In this document: piece after piece, positions 8,201 through 16,427 of the stretch
Numbering within the stretch: position 1 is the first letter of the stretch
How the letters are laid out: the number at the start of each line of letters is the position of its first letter
Source of the DNA: Haloterrigena alkaliphila
Lineage (GTDB): Archaea; Halobacteriota; Halobacteria; Halobacteriales; Natrialbaceae
DNA: 64,000 bases
Assembly: GCF_017352155.2 (NCBI RefSeq)
Contig: NZ_CP071462.1
Coordinates: 310,001-374,000 of the forward strand
Direction of reading: 5' to 3'
The notes under the pieces: generated by a model
The model's input: only the letters and a program-made list of their open reading frames with translations
The model's database searches: none
Told to the model about the DNA's origin: nothing
Program-made: the position numbers and the translations under genes

Positions 8201-9982
8201 ATGCGACTCGAGGAGTACTGGGGCGTCGGGCCGAAGACGCGGGCGACGTTAGTCGAGGAACTGGGCAACGAGCGCGCGATCCGAGCGATCGAAGGCGGCG
8301 ACGTTCGGGCGCTCGCCGACGCCGGCCTCGCCCGCGGACGGGCGACGCGCATCCTGCGCCGCGCGACGGGCGGCGCCGGGATGGACGTTCTGGCGACCAG
8401 CGACGCCCGGTCGGCGTACAAGGAACTGCTCGATCTGGCCGTCGAACACGCCGTCACGCAGCGCGCGGCCGACCGCATTCGGGTGCTGACGCCGCTGACC
8501 GACCGCGAGGCCGTGGAAGATCGCCTGGACGACGTGCTCGCCGCCCGCGACGCGTGGGCCGACCTCACGGAGACCGATCGCGAGGCCGTCCTCGCCGCCT
8601 ACGAGCGCTACGACGAGCGCGCGGAGAGCGAACACGCCGCCGTCGAGGCCGCGCTCGCCCTGCTCGAGGCCGGCGTGGATTCCGGACCGTTCGCCGCCGT
8701 CGCCGACTTAGAGCGGGAGCGACTCGAGGAGGCCGCCGAGGCGCTCGCGGCGCTCGACGACGGCCGCGTGCGCGAGGGCGCCGACGAGGAACTCGACCGC
8801 TACCGGGCGGCGCTGGGGACGATCGAGGACATGGACGCCAACGCCCTCGAGTTGATCGAGGAGTTGCGCGACGATGGCGTCCGCGACGTCGGCCAGTTCC
8901 GCGAGGCCTTCGAGGATCACCTGCTGACCGAGACCGAGGTGACGATCGATCGAGTGCGCGAGGCGATGCCGACCGACGCGACCGACGCGACGGACTTCGT
9001 CGGCGCCACGCTGCGAACCCTCCGGAGCGATCTCACCGCCGCGATCGACGAGCGCGAGGTGCTGGTCGCGAGCGACCTGAAGGGGACCCTCGCGGACAAC
9101 CGCGAGGCCGTCGATCAGGCGGTGTCGGCGGTCGACGACATCGCCCTCCACCTCTCGCTGGCCCGGTTCGCGCTCGAGTACGACTGCACGCGGCCGGTGT
9201 TCCGCGACGGGCAGGACGCCGCCGTCTCCGTCGTGAACGCTCGCAACCTCACGCTCGCGGTGACCGACGAGGAGGCGGTCCAGCCGGTCACCTACGCGCT
9301 CGGCGAACACACGGTGACCGACGTGCCGGCCGGCGTGAACGCGGTGCCCGGCGAGGAGCGCGTCTCCGTCCTCACCGGGGCCAACAGCGGCGGGAAGACG
9401 ACCCTGCTCGAGACGCTGTGTCAGATCGTCCTGCTGGCGATGATGGGGCTGCCCGTCCCCGCCGACCGCGCCGAGATGACGCCGGTCGACGCGCTGGTCT
9501 TCCACCGCCGCCACGCGAGTTTCAACGCTGGCGTCCTCGAGTCCACGCTGCGCTCGATCGTGCCGCCGCTGTCGGCCGGCGGGCGCACCCTGATGCTGGT
9601 CGACGAGTTCGAGGCGATCACCGAACCCGGCAGCGCGGCCGACCTCCTGCACGGCCTGGTGACGCTGACCGTCGACCGCGAGGCGCTGGGCGTGTTCGTC
9701 ACCCACCTCGCGGACGACCTCGAGCCCCTGCCCCCGGAAGCGCGGGTCGACGGCATCTTCGCGGAGGGACTGAACCCCGACCTCGAGTTGCTGGTCGACT
9801 ACCAGCCACGCTTCGACACGGTCGGGCGGTCGACGCCGGAGTTCATCGTCTCGCGACTCGTGGCGAACGCGGACGACCGCGGCGAACGCGTGGGCTTCGA
9901 GACGCTCGCGGAGGCGGTCGGCAACGACGTCGTCCAGCGGACGCTGGCCGACGCCCGCTGGAGCGGGACGGAGAGCGACTAG
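8201..9982 (+). CDS. MutS-family ATPase with N-terminal helix-hairpin-helix
   Basis: The 593-residue protein starts at MRLEEYWGVGPKTRA, a helix-hairpin-helix-like segment (residues 1-50). A helical core and clamp-like region follow (about 60-370). The C-terminal MutS ATPase has Walker A LTGANSGGKTTLLE and Walker B TLMLVDEFEAIT, then a His-switch-like VTHLADDLE. The mismatch-reading domain I of MutS1 and the Smr nuclease of MutS2 are absent, so branched or recombination DNA is a likelier substrate than mismatches. It is divergent from purF and overlaps the convergent gene by 4 nt at the 3' ends. Confidence 0.82.
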   Translation: MRLEEYWGVGPKTRATLVEELGNERAIRAIEGGDVRALADAGLARGRATRILRRATGGAGMDVLATSDARSAYKELLDLAVEHAVTQRAADRIRVLTPLTDREAVEDRLDDVLAARDAWADLTETDREAVLAAYERYDERAESEHAAVEAALALLEAGVDSGPFAAVADLERERLEEAAEALAALDDGRVREGADEELDRYRAALGTIEDMDANALELIEELRDDGVRDVGQFREAFEDHLLTETEVTIDRVREAMPTDATDATDFVGATLRTLRSDLTAAIDEREVLVASDLKGTLADNREAVDQAVSAVDDIALHLSLARFALEYDCTRPVFRDGQDAAVSVVNARNLTLAVTDEEAVQPVTYALGEHTVTDVPAGVNAVPGEERVSVLTGANSGGKTTLLETLCQIVLLAMMGLPVPADRAEMTPVDALVFHRRHASFNAGVLESTLRSIVPPLSAGGRTLMLVDEFEAITEPGSAADLLHGLVTLTVDREALGVFVTHLADDLEPLPPEARVDGIFAEGLNPDLELLVDYQPRFDTVGRSTPEFIVSRLVANADDRGERVGFETLAEAVGNDVVQRTLADARWSGTESD

Positions 9983-10638
9983 CGGCGGTCGTCCTCCTCG
10001 TCGGACCGCCGCCGTCCGGCGTCTGTTCCGTCGTCGTCGCGGCTCAGCGAGCCTTCGCCGTCGCGGTTTCGCGGACCGGTACCGTCACGGTTCTGCCGGC
10101 CGTCGCCCTCGAGCCACCAGTCGGGTGGGGGCTCGTACGTCCCCTCGTCCGAACCGCGGCCGTACGTGTAGACCGTCCCGTCCTCGTCCTCGCAGACGCG
10201 CGCCTCGAGGTACGCCTGGGCCGCCCGTCGCGAGAGCGCCCCCATCTCGATCACGTCGGCCAGCGCCGTCTTGGTCGCGCGAAACCACGTCCGCACGCGA
10301 CGGTCGGCGGCGTCGTTCGCGACGGCGACGATCGCCCCGCGGCCGTCGTCGCGACCGTCACCCCACTCGAGCCAGCAGACTCGGTAGGCGGACACGTGGT
10401 AGTCACCGCCGGGTTCGACGAGATACAGCGCTTCATGGACGCAGGGGTCGAGGTACTCGGTCAGGATCCGGTCGCGATCGATCCCGGACGCGAGCACCTC
10501 GGCGTCGACGGTGCCGTCGGCCAGCGGCGTCTCGGCGGTGATCCGCTCGCCGAGGGACGCGTCGCCGCCCCAGTGGCTGTATCGCAGGTCGTACCGGCGG
10601 TCGGGTCGTCGGTAGGCGACGAGCGCTCTATGCCCCAT
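9979..10638 (-). CDS. DUF6735-like haloarchaeal protein
   Basis: The 219-residue soluble protein starts MGHRALVAYRRPDRRYDLRYSHWGG, which resembles the haloarchaeal DUF6735 family; function is unknown. Residues 1-165 form the conserved part (LDPCVHEALYLVEPGGDYHVSAYRVCWLEWGDG). The last 55 residues are low-complexity Arg, Asp and Gly (around RNRDGTGPRNRDGEGS) and probably disordered. It converges with the MutS-like gene, overlapping it by 4 nt. Confidence 0.65.
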   Translation of the reverse strand: MGHRALVAYRRPDRRYDLRYSHWGGDASLGERITAETPLADGTVDAEVLASGIDRDRILTEYLDPCVHEALYLVEPGGDYHVSAYRVCWLEWGDGRDDGRGAIVAVANDAADRRVRTWFRATKTALADVIEMGALSRRAAQAYLEARVCEDEDGTVYTYGRGSDEGTYEPPPDWWLEGDGRQNRDGTGPRNRDGEGSLSRDDDGTDAGRRRSDEEDDRR

Positions 10639-10797
10639 CGCCCACCCGACTTGGACGCGACGAGCGATCGTGGACGGTCCTCGGGGGACGGGGGCGGCTG
10701 GGCTGGCACTCCATCGCCGGTGCTGGCCGCCCGTCCGTACTTGAACCTCCGGACTACCGGGATCGGCGAGATTACTCGAGAAAGCGATTTCTGGACG

Positions 10798-11004
10798 CTA
10801 CTTCGGATGAAATTCGAAACTCCCCCGTTCGCGAACGTCGAGTTCGCCGCACTCCTGGCATCGGTGGTGTGCCGTATCGAAAACGGTTCCGCACGCGGGA
10901 CACTGATATTCGAGGCCGCGTTCGCCGAACGGCAGCGTCTCCGTCAGTCGATCGGAAAATCCTATGCCCCTCGTGGGAACCACGTCACCGAGAGCAGCGG
11001 CCAT
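10798..11004 (-). CDS. Small zinc-ribbon protein
   Basis: The 68-residue protein has a CPACG knuckle and a CQECG knuckle 11 residues later (positions about 35-54), the ligand set of a rubredoxin-like zinc ribbon. The segment LEYQCPACGTVFDTAHHRCQ is typical of small haloarchaeal zinc-ribbon proteins. The start is uncertain: ATG at 11004 is used, an in-frame GTG lies at 11010, and the true start may be further inside. It lies 52 nt downstream of the SRPBCC gene on the same strand. Confidence 0.65.
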   Translation of the reverse strand: MAAALGDVVPTRGIGFSDRLTETLPFGERGLEYQCPACGTVFDTAHHRCQECGELDVRERGSFEFHPK

Positions 11005-11056
11005 GCACACGCCACGGCTTCTCCCCCGTCGGATCCCGGAACTGCCGTCGGGTTCC

Positions 11057-11503
11057 CTACTCCGCCGCCGCGACGCGGCGCTCCGCCCGCTCCTTGACCG
11101 CGGCGTTCATCGCGGCGAACCCGGCCTCGAGCGAATCTCGGTTCAACAACAGCGGGACGAGCGCGCCGCGGAACGTCTCCCGGTGGAGCAGTCGCGTCCG
11201 CTCGCCGTCCCCGACCGGCTCGAGGCGGAACTCGTGGTAGCCGTCGAAAGCGAAGGGGACGACCAGTCGGCCGAGCCACGCGAGCCGGCGGTTCTCCTCG
11301 ACGGCGACGACTTCGGGTTTGAAGGTCATCCCGCGGGAGTCCGGCGGGTCGATCCGCACCCGGAGGTGTTCGCCCTTGGTCGGATCGCCCTCGATCGCGC
11401 GGACGAACGGATTCCACTCGGGATAGCTCTCGAACTCGAGGAGGACATCCCAGACGACCTCGGGCGGGGCGTCGATCTCCGCGAACACCTCGATCTGATT
11501 CAT
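11057..11503 (-). CDS. SRPBCC-superfamily protein (polyketide cyclase/START-like)
   Basis: The 148-residue protein starts MNQIEVFAEIDAPPEVVWDV, the usual first strand and helix of the SRPBCC helix-grip fold. It continues FESYPEWNPFVRAIEG, the hallmark of the haloarchaeal SRPBCC group, and ends in a long helix (SLEAGFAAMNAAVKERAERR). These proteins bind hydrophobic ligands in a deep pocket; the ligand is unknown. The much longer open frame upstream is antisense to the next gene and is not used. It is divergent from the amidohydrolase. Confidence 0.82.
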   Translation of the reverse strand: MNQIEVFAEIDAPPEVVWDVLLEFESYPEWNPFVRAIEGDPTKGEHLRVRIDPPDSRGMTFKPEVVAVEENRRLAWLGRLVVPFAFDGYHEFRLEPVGDGERTRLLHRETFRGALVPLLLNRDSLEAGFAAMNAAVKERAERRVAAAE

Positions 11504-11641
11504 GCTAACAGACAAAACTGTCCAGTCGCTTGCCTGTGTTGCCGTCGTTAGCTGGTACCGCGGACAGCAATGACACGGAGAGTCGGTCGGTCGGCCGCCC
11601 GACGTCGAATCGTTGAAGGCGCAGACGACGTAGACAGCCGT

Positions 11642-12673
11642 ATGGAACGAACGGGGACCATCCTCAGAGGCCGCGAGTTCGAACCCGTCGAGGGTCGCGT
11701 CGTGATCGACGACGACGGACGGATCGAAGCGATCGAAGAGACGGCGGTGGAGAGCGACGATATCATCCTCCCGGCGTTCGTCAACGCCCACACGCACATC
11801 GGCGACTCGATCGCGAAGGAGGCCGGCGGCGGCCTCTCGCTCGAGGAACTGGTCGCGCCGCCAGACGGGCTGAAACACCGGCTCCTCCGGGCGGCGTCGC
11901 AAGACGAACTCGCCGCCGCGATGCGCCGGTCGCTGCAGTTCATGCAGGAATCGGGGACCGCCGCCTGTCTCGACTTCCGCGAGGGCGGCGTCGAGGGCGT
12001 CGAGACCCTCGAGCGGGCCGCCGACGGCCTCGCGATCGACGCGCTCTCGTTCGCCCGGGGCTCGATCGACGCGATGCGCGCCGGCGACGGGTTCGGCGCG
12101 AGCGGCGCCAACGACTCCGAGTTCGGGGCCGAGCGGGCGGCGACCCGCGAGGCGGGCAAACCGTTCGGCATCCACGCCGGCGAGGTCGATTCCAGCGATA
12201 TCGATCCCGCGCTGGACCTCGAACCGGAGTTTCTGGTTCACATGGTTCACCCGGAGCCGGATCACCTCGAGCGCGTCGCGGAACAGCAGGTTCCGATCGT
12301 GGTCTGTCCGCGCTCGAACCTCGTGACCGACGTCGGACTGTCGCCATACGAGGAACTCAGTGAGCGTACGACGCTGGCTCTCGGGACCGACAACGTGATG
12401 CTCAACTCGCCGTCGATGTTCCGGGAGATGGAGTTCCTCACCAAGCTCTCGGAGCTGCCGGCCGACGAGATCCTCCGGATGGCCACGGTCAACGGCGCGG
12501 AGATCGCCGACCGCGAGTACGGCCTCGTCGAACCCGGTCGAGAGGCACGCCTACTGGTACTGGACGGCGACTCGCACAACCTCGCCGGCGCGCGGGATCC
12601 CGTCCGCGCCGTCGTCCGACGGGCCGGCGTCGACGACGTCCGCGAGGTCGTGTTCGGAACCGAGACGATCTGA
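11642..12673 (+). CDS. Amidohydrolase-superfamily protein
   Basis: The 343-residue protein has the N-terminal metal motif FVNAHTHIGDS, a mid-barrel GIHAGEVD, a later HMVHPEPDHLERVAEQ and the conserved GTDNVMLNSPSMFREM with the catalytic Asp. This resembles the chlorohydrolase/guanine- and cytosine-deaminase-like branch. The C-terminal composite-domain strand (GREARLLVLDGDSHNL) is present. The substrate cannot be told. The gene stands alone between a divergent SRPBCC gene and uspA. Confidence 0.85.
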   Translation: MERTGTILRGREFEPVEGRVVIDDDGRIEAIEETAVESDDIILPAFVNAHTHIGDSIAKEAGGGLSLEELVAPPDGLKHRLLRAASQDELAAAMRRSLQFMQESGTAACLDFREGGVEGVETLERAADGLAIDALSFARGSIDAMRAGDGFGASGANDSEFGAERAATREAGKPFGIHAGEVDSSDIDPALDLEPEFLVHMVHPEPDHLERVAEQQVPIVVCPRSNLVTDVGLSPYEELSERTTLALGTDNVMLNSPSMFREMEFLTKLSELPADEILRMATVNGAEIADREYGLVEPGREARLLVLDGDSHNLAGARDPVRAVVRRAGVDDVREVVFGTETI

Positions 12674-12725
12674 CCGGCTCATCCTCCTATCGCTTCGGTT
12701 GACGGTCCGCTCGAGCCGTGGAAAC

Positions 12726-12735
12726 GTTATTGTAA
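12726..12735 (+). promoter_or_regulatory. TATA-like box for uspA
   Basis: GTTATTGTAA centred near 12730 predicts a transcription start around 12756, six bases before the uspA ATG. Confidence 0.4.
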
Positions 12736-12741
12736 CTCCGT

Positions 12742-12761
12742 GTTGTATGATCACATATAAC
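12742..12761. promoter_or_regulatory. Inverted repeat over the uspA start, likely operator
   Basis: GTTGTATG and CATATAAC flank a 4-nt centre (ATCA) and pair at seven of eight positions. The repeat ends on the base before the uspA ATG and covers the predicted transcription start, so a bound repressor would block initiation. The binding protein is unknown. Confidence 0.4.
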
Positions 12762-13238
12762 ATGTACGACTGCATCCTCGTTCCGACCGACGGGTCGCCG
12801 GAGGTCGAACGCGCCGTCGACTACGCGTTCGATCTGGCGCGCACGCACGACGCGACGGTCCGGACGGTCTACGTCGTCAGCGTCGCCAACTACGGCGGCC
12901 TCCCCATGGAAACCGCCATGGAGGGGATCAGCGGCGCGCTCCGGGACGAGGGCGAGCAGGCCGTCGAGCGGGTCGAGGAGCTCGCGCCCGACGACGTCGA
13001 CGTCGAAACGAAGGTCCTCGAGGGGGCGCCGAGTCGCGTCATCGTCGACCAGGCCCGACCGGGCGAGTGCGACCTCGTGGTCATGGGAACCCACGGCCGC
13101 GGCGGCATCGATCGCCTCCTGCTGGGCAGCGTGACCGAGCGCGTCGTCCGCAGGGCGGACGTACCGGTGCTGACCGTGCAGGTCGAACCGACGGAGCGCG
13201 AGGAGCAGCGGGACCGCGAACGCGTCGCTGCCGAGTGA
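12762..13238 (+). CDS. Universal stress protein, UspA family
   Basis: The 158-residue protein starts MYDCILVPTDGSPEVERAVD and has the ATP-binding signature GTHGRGGIDRLLLGSVTERV followed by the last strand VPVLTVQV. It should be a nucleotide-binding single-domain UspA that forms dimers. The last 15 residues are charged (TEREEQRDRERVAAE). An inverted repeat abuts its start. It converges with birA across a 15-nt gap. Confidence 0.92.
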   Translation: MYDCILVPTDGSPEVERAVDYAFDLARTHDATVRTVYVVSVANYGGLPMETAMEGISGALRDEGEQAVERVEELAPDDVDVETKVLEGAPSRVIVDQARPGECDLVVMGTHGRGGIDRLLLGSVTERVVRRADVPVLTVQVEPTEREEQRDRERVAAE

Positions 13239-13253
13239 TCGGCAATACTCTCC

Positions 13254-14192
13254 TTAGACGGGGCGCAAGTGCTCGCAGTCGCCCGCCGACACCGTCTCCC
13301 GGCCGTCGTCGGTCTCGACGACGAGCGCGCCCGACGCCGTGACGTCGACAGCCTCGCCGACCAGTTCGCCCGAGGGCCGGTCAACCCTGACTCGCTGCCC
13401 CAGCGTCAGCGCCAGGTCGCGCCAGGCCGGGAGGACCGACTCGAGGTCGTTCCGGGAGCCGTCGAACTCCTCGAGCAGTCGCTGGACGAACAGTCGGCGG
13501 TCGACGTCGCCAGCCTCGTCCCGAACGCTCGTCGCGCCCTCCGGAAGCGCGTCGGCGTCGAGGTTCGCGTTGACGCCGATCCCGACGACGAGCCAGTCGA
13601 CGCGGTCGGTTTCGCCCTCCATCTCCGTGAGGATCCCCGCGAGCTTCCGGTAGTCGCCCTCCGACCCGACCGGGACCACCACGTCGTTGGGCCACTTGAT
13701 CCGAGCGTCCACCCCAGCCTCGCGGGCCGCCCGCGCCGTCGCGACCGACGCCGCGAGCGTGTATAGCGGGGCCCGTGCGGGCGCGATCTCGGGTCGGCTG
13801 ACGACGCTCACCCAGACGCCGCCCGACGGCGCCGACCACTCCCGCTCGAGGCGGCCGCGGCTGCCCGTCTGTTCGTCCGCCACGACCGCGACGTCCGCGG
13901 CCCCCTCGCCGGCGAGTTCGCGCGCGCGGTCGTTGGTGCTCCCGATCGAGTCGTGGTACTCGACGGTAAACGGCGCCTCGAGGCCGAACTCGACGGCGGG
14001 GCCGTTGTACGCCTCGACGGCGACCAGTTCGTAGCCGTTCGGTCCGCTCTCGATCTCGAAATCGGCCTCGCGCAGGCCGTCGATGTGCTTCCAGACCGCC
14101 GCCCGCGAGATATCCAGCGAGTCGGCCAGGTCCGGCCCCGAGACCGGCCCGTCGGACAGCGCCTCGAGGATCGCTCGTCGCGTCTCGTTCAT
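13254..14192 (-). CDS. birA: Biotin-[acetyl-CoA carboxylase] ligase with HTH domain
   Basis: The 312-residue protein has an N-terminal winged helix (MNETRRAILEALSDGPVSGP) and a full ligase domain: GSTNDRARELA, the biotinyl-AMP loop SRGRLEREWSAP, KWPNDVVV and the C-terminal SH3-like part (LGQRVRVDRPSGELVGEAVD). It attaches biotin to acyl-CoA carboxylases and may repress biotin genes. The ATG at 14192 is preferred over 14222. It lies 165 nt downstream of the acyl-CoA dehydrogenase on the same strand. Confidence 0.93.
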   Translation of the reverse strand: MNETRRAILEALSDGPVSGPDLADSLDISRAAVWKHIDGLREADFEIESGPNGYELVAVEAYNGPAVEFGLEAPFTVEYHDSIGSTNDRARELAGEGAADVAVVADEQTGSRGRLEREWSAPSGGVWVSVVSRPEIAPARAPLYTLAASVATARAAREAGVDARIKWPNDVVVPVGSEGDYRKLAGILTEMEGETDRVDWLVVGIGVNANLDADALPEGATSVRDEAGDVDRRLFVQRLLEEFDGSRNDLESVLPAWRDLALTLGQRVRVDRPSGELVGEAVDVTASGALVVETDDGRETVSAGDCEHLRPV

Positions 14193-14357
14193 GCCCTCGA
14201 GAGGGGCGCGCTCGTACTTCAATCGGCCGGGATCGACGCCGTCGTGGGTCCCATCCGTCGGCGGGATCCTCGCGGCTGCGCATCAAGTCTCGGGAACGTC
14301 CATCGCGACGCCCGGCGCCGCCTGCTACTGCTGGTATCGCGGCTCCCGCACCGACCG

Positions 14358-15545
14358 CTATAGCAACTGATCCGCGACGATGTTCTTCTGGATCTCGCTC
14401 GTGCCGTCGTAGATCTTGGTGATCCGGGCGTCCCGGTAGAACCGCTCGACCGGGTGGTCCGAGACGTAGCCCGCGCCCCCGTGGACCTGCAGCGCCTCGT
14501 CGGTGACGTCGACGGCGTTCTCGCTGGCGAACAGTTTCGCCATCGCGGCGAGTTTCGTCGCGGTGGCGTCATCGCCGGACTCGAGCGCGCTCGCGGCGCG
14601 ATAGGCGAGCGACCGTCCCGCCTCGATCCCCGTCGCCATCTCCGCGATCTTGTGTCGGATCGCCTGAAACTCCGCAATCGGTCGGTCGAACTGCTCGCGC
14701 TCGCCGGCGTAGTCGATGGCCGCCTCGAGGGCCGCCTGCGCCACGCCGGTCGCCTGCGCTGCGACGTCGACGCGGGCCGGCGCGAAGAACTCCATCAACT
14801 GGTAGAAGCCGCGGTCGACCTCGCCGACGACGTTTTCCTCGGGGACGCGGAGGCCGTCGAGGACGATCTCGGCGGTGTCCTGGGCCTCGATCCCCAGTTT
14901 GTTCGTGATAGGCGTCGCCTCGTACCCCTCGACGTCGGTCGGCGTGAGGAAGGCGGTGACCCCGGCGTGGCCCTTCTCGGGCGAGGTCTTGGCCATGATG
15001 ATCGTCACGTCCGCGACCGTCCCGTTGGTGATCCACATCTTCTGGCCGTCGATGACGTACTCGTCGCCCTCCTTCTCCGCGGCTGCGCCGCTCCGTTCCG
15101 AGGCGCGCTGCGCCTCGCTCTTTTCGGCGCGCGTCTCCATCCCTGCGACGTTCGATCCGTGGGCCGGCTCTGAGATTCCGGTCGCGATCGGCGTCTCGCC
15201 AGCGGTAATCCGGGGCAGCCACTCCTCGCACATCCACTCGTCGCCGTACTCGACGAGCATCCCGGTCCCGAAGTCCGCGGCGGCGATCGACCCGCCGACG
15301 CCGGGATCGGCCCGCCACAGTTCCTCGGTGACGATCGCGGTCGAAATCGGGTCCATGCCGGCGCCGCCGTACTCTGTCGGGACGTGCGGCGCGACGAAAT
15401 CGAGAGCGGCCGCCTCGGCGAGCAGTTCCGCCGGATACCGTTGTTCGGCCTCGTACTCCGCGGCGACCGGTCGGATCTCGTTCTCGCCGAACGTCCGGAC
15501 CGCGTCGCGGATCGCTTCCTGCTCCGGCTCGAGGTGGAAAGACAT
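14358..15545 (-). CDS. Acyl-CoA dehydrogenase with in-frame insertion
   Basis: The 395-residue flavoprotein has all three ACAD domains. The N-terminal helical domain includes VPTEYGGAGMDPIS. The middle FAD strand domain has TGISEPAHGSNVAGMETRAE and DEYVIDGQKMWITNG. The C-terminal domain includes REQFDRPIAEFQAIRHKIAEM and ends RITKIYDGTSEIQKNI. It oxidises an acyl-CoA to the enoyl-CoA. Residues about 137-158 (KSEAQRASERSGAAAEKE) are extra relative to the usual family pattern and lie in a surface loop of the strand domain; the DNA there carries a perfect palindrome. It is divergent from the Bat-type regulator. Confidence 0.92.
   Translation of the reverse strand: MSFHLEPEQEAIRDAVRTFGENEIRPVAAEYEAEQRYPAELLAEAAALDFVAPHVPTEYGGAGMDPISTAIVTEELWRADPGVGGSIAAADFGTGMLVEYGDEWMCEEWLPRITAGETPIATGISEPAHGSNVAGMETRAEKSEAQRASERSGAAAEKEGDEYVIDGQKMWITNGTVADVTIIMAKTSPEKGHAGVTAFLTPTDVEGYEATPITNKLGIEAQDTAEIVLDGLRVPEENVVGEVDRGFYQLMEFFAPARVDVAAQATGVAQAALEAAIDYAGEREQFDRPIAEFQAIRHKIAEMATGIEAGRSLAYRAASALESGDDATATKLAAMAKLFASENAVDVTDEALQVHGGAGYVSDHPVERFYRDARITKIYDGTSEIQKNIVADQLL
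15100..15116. repeat. Palindrome inside the acyl-CoA dehydrogenase gene
   Basis: GAGGCGC and GCGCCTC pair perfectly around a 3-nt centre. The palindrome lies within the extra segment of the encoded protein and keeps the reading frame, so it looks like a small palindromic element accepted inside the gene. Confidence 0.6.
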
Positions 15546-15692
15546 ACCACGATACTCGAGAGCGAAGCCCGTCAACCCATCGACGAGCGGCGGCCGGCGA
15601 GCCAGCGGTGACCGAACGCGGCGACGAACGAAATACCCCCTGCTATGGACTGCGAAAGAGAACAGTGCCGAGGGGGCGAAGGGCGAGCACCG

Positions 15693-16400
15693 ATGAGCCG
15701 AAGCCGTAGCGAGAAGAACGCCGTCGAGGTCGAGTTTCGGGTCGACGACCCGTCGTATCCGTTCGTCGACGCGTCGCGGACCGAGGACTGTCGGCTCGAC
15801 CTCGAGGTGATCTTTCCGCACTCCGAGGACGGGTTCGTCGAGTACTTCACCCTCGAAGGTGGACACCCGGAGCGGATCCTGAACGTGGTCGACGGCTGCG
15901 ACGACGTCGACGCGGAACTCATCGCGCGCCACGACGACGGCGGCCGGCTCCGGTTCCACGTCCGCGAGCGCTGCGTCGCGATCACGACCGTCGAATTCGG
16001 CGCCATTCCGCGAGTCGTCGAGGCCAAGGGCGGGAGCGGCCGCGTCGTCGCGGAAGTGGCGTCGCCGTTCGCCGCAACCAAACTCGTGGATCGGTTCGAA
16101 CGGGAGCACCCGACGGCCACCGTCGAGGGCTATCGCAGTCGGTCGCGGTCGACGCCGCTGCTCACGCACCACGATTTCACGCAGACGATCGTCGATTCGC
16201 TCACCGACAGGCAGCGGGAAGTGTTCCTGACCGCGTACATGAACGGCTACTACGACTGGCCGCGGAAACACGAGGCCGCCGAACTCGCCGAGAAACTGGG
16301 AATCTCGCCGGCGACGTTCTCACAGCACCTCCGGACCGCGCAGGGGAAGATCTTCAGTCGCCTCCTCGGTACGAACGACGAGGGCGTCTTCGTCGAGTGA
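15693..16400 (+). CDS. Bat-type transcriptional regulator (HTH_10)
   Basis: The 235-residue protein ends in the HTH_10 domain of the bacterio-opsin activator family (LTDRQREVFLTAYMNGYYDWPRKHEAAELAEKLGISPATFSQHLR). The N-terminal 150 residues form the ligand- or signal-sensing half common to this group, here without PAS or GAF signatures. The ATG at 15693 (MSRSRSEKNAVEVEFRV) is chosen; an earlier in-frame ATG is at 15645. Being divergent from the acyl-CoA dehydrogenase suggests it may control that gene (inference). Confidence 0.88.
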   Translation: MSRSRSEKNAVEVEFRVDDPSYPFVDASRTEDCRLDLEVIFPHSEDGFVEYFTLEGGHPERILNVVDGCDDVDAELIARHDDGGRLRFHVRERCVAITTVEFGAIPRVVEAKGGSGRVVAEVASPFAATKLVDRFEREHPTATVEGYRSRSRSTPLLTHHDFTQTIVDSLTDRQREVFLTAYMNGYYDWPRKHEAAELAEKLGISPATFSQHLRTAQGKIFSRLLGTNDEGVFVE

Positions 16401-16427
16401 GTCGACGCGCGAGGCGTATCGACCGAC

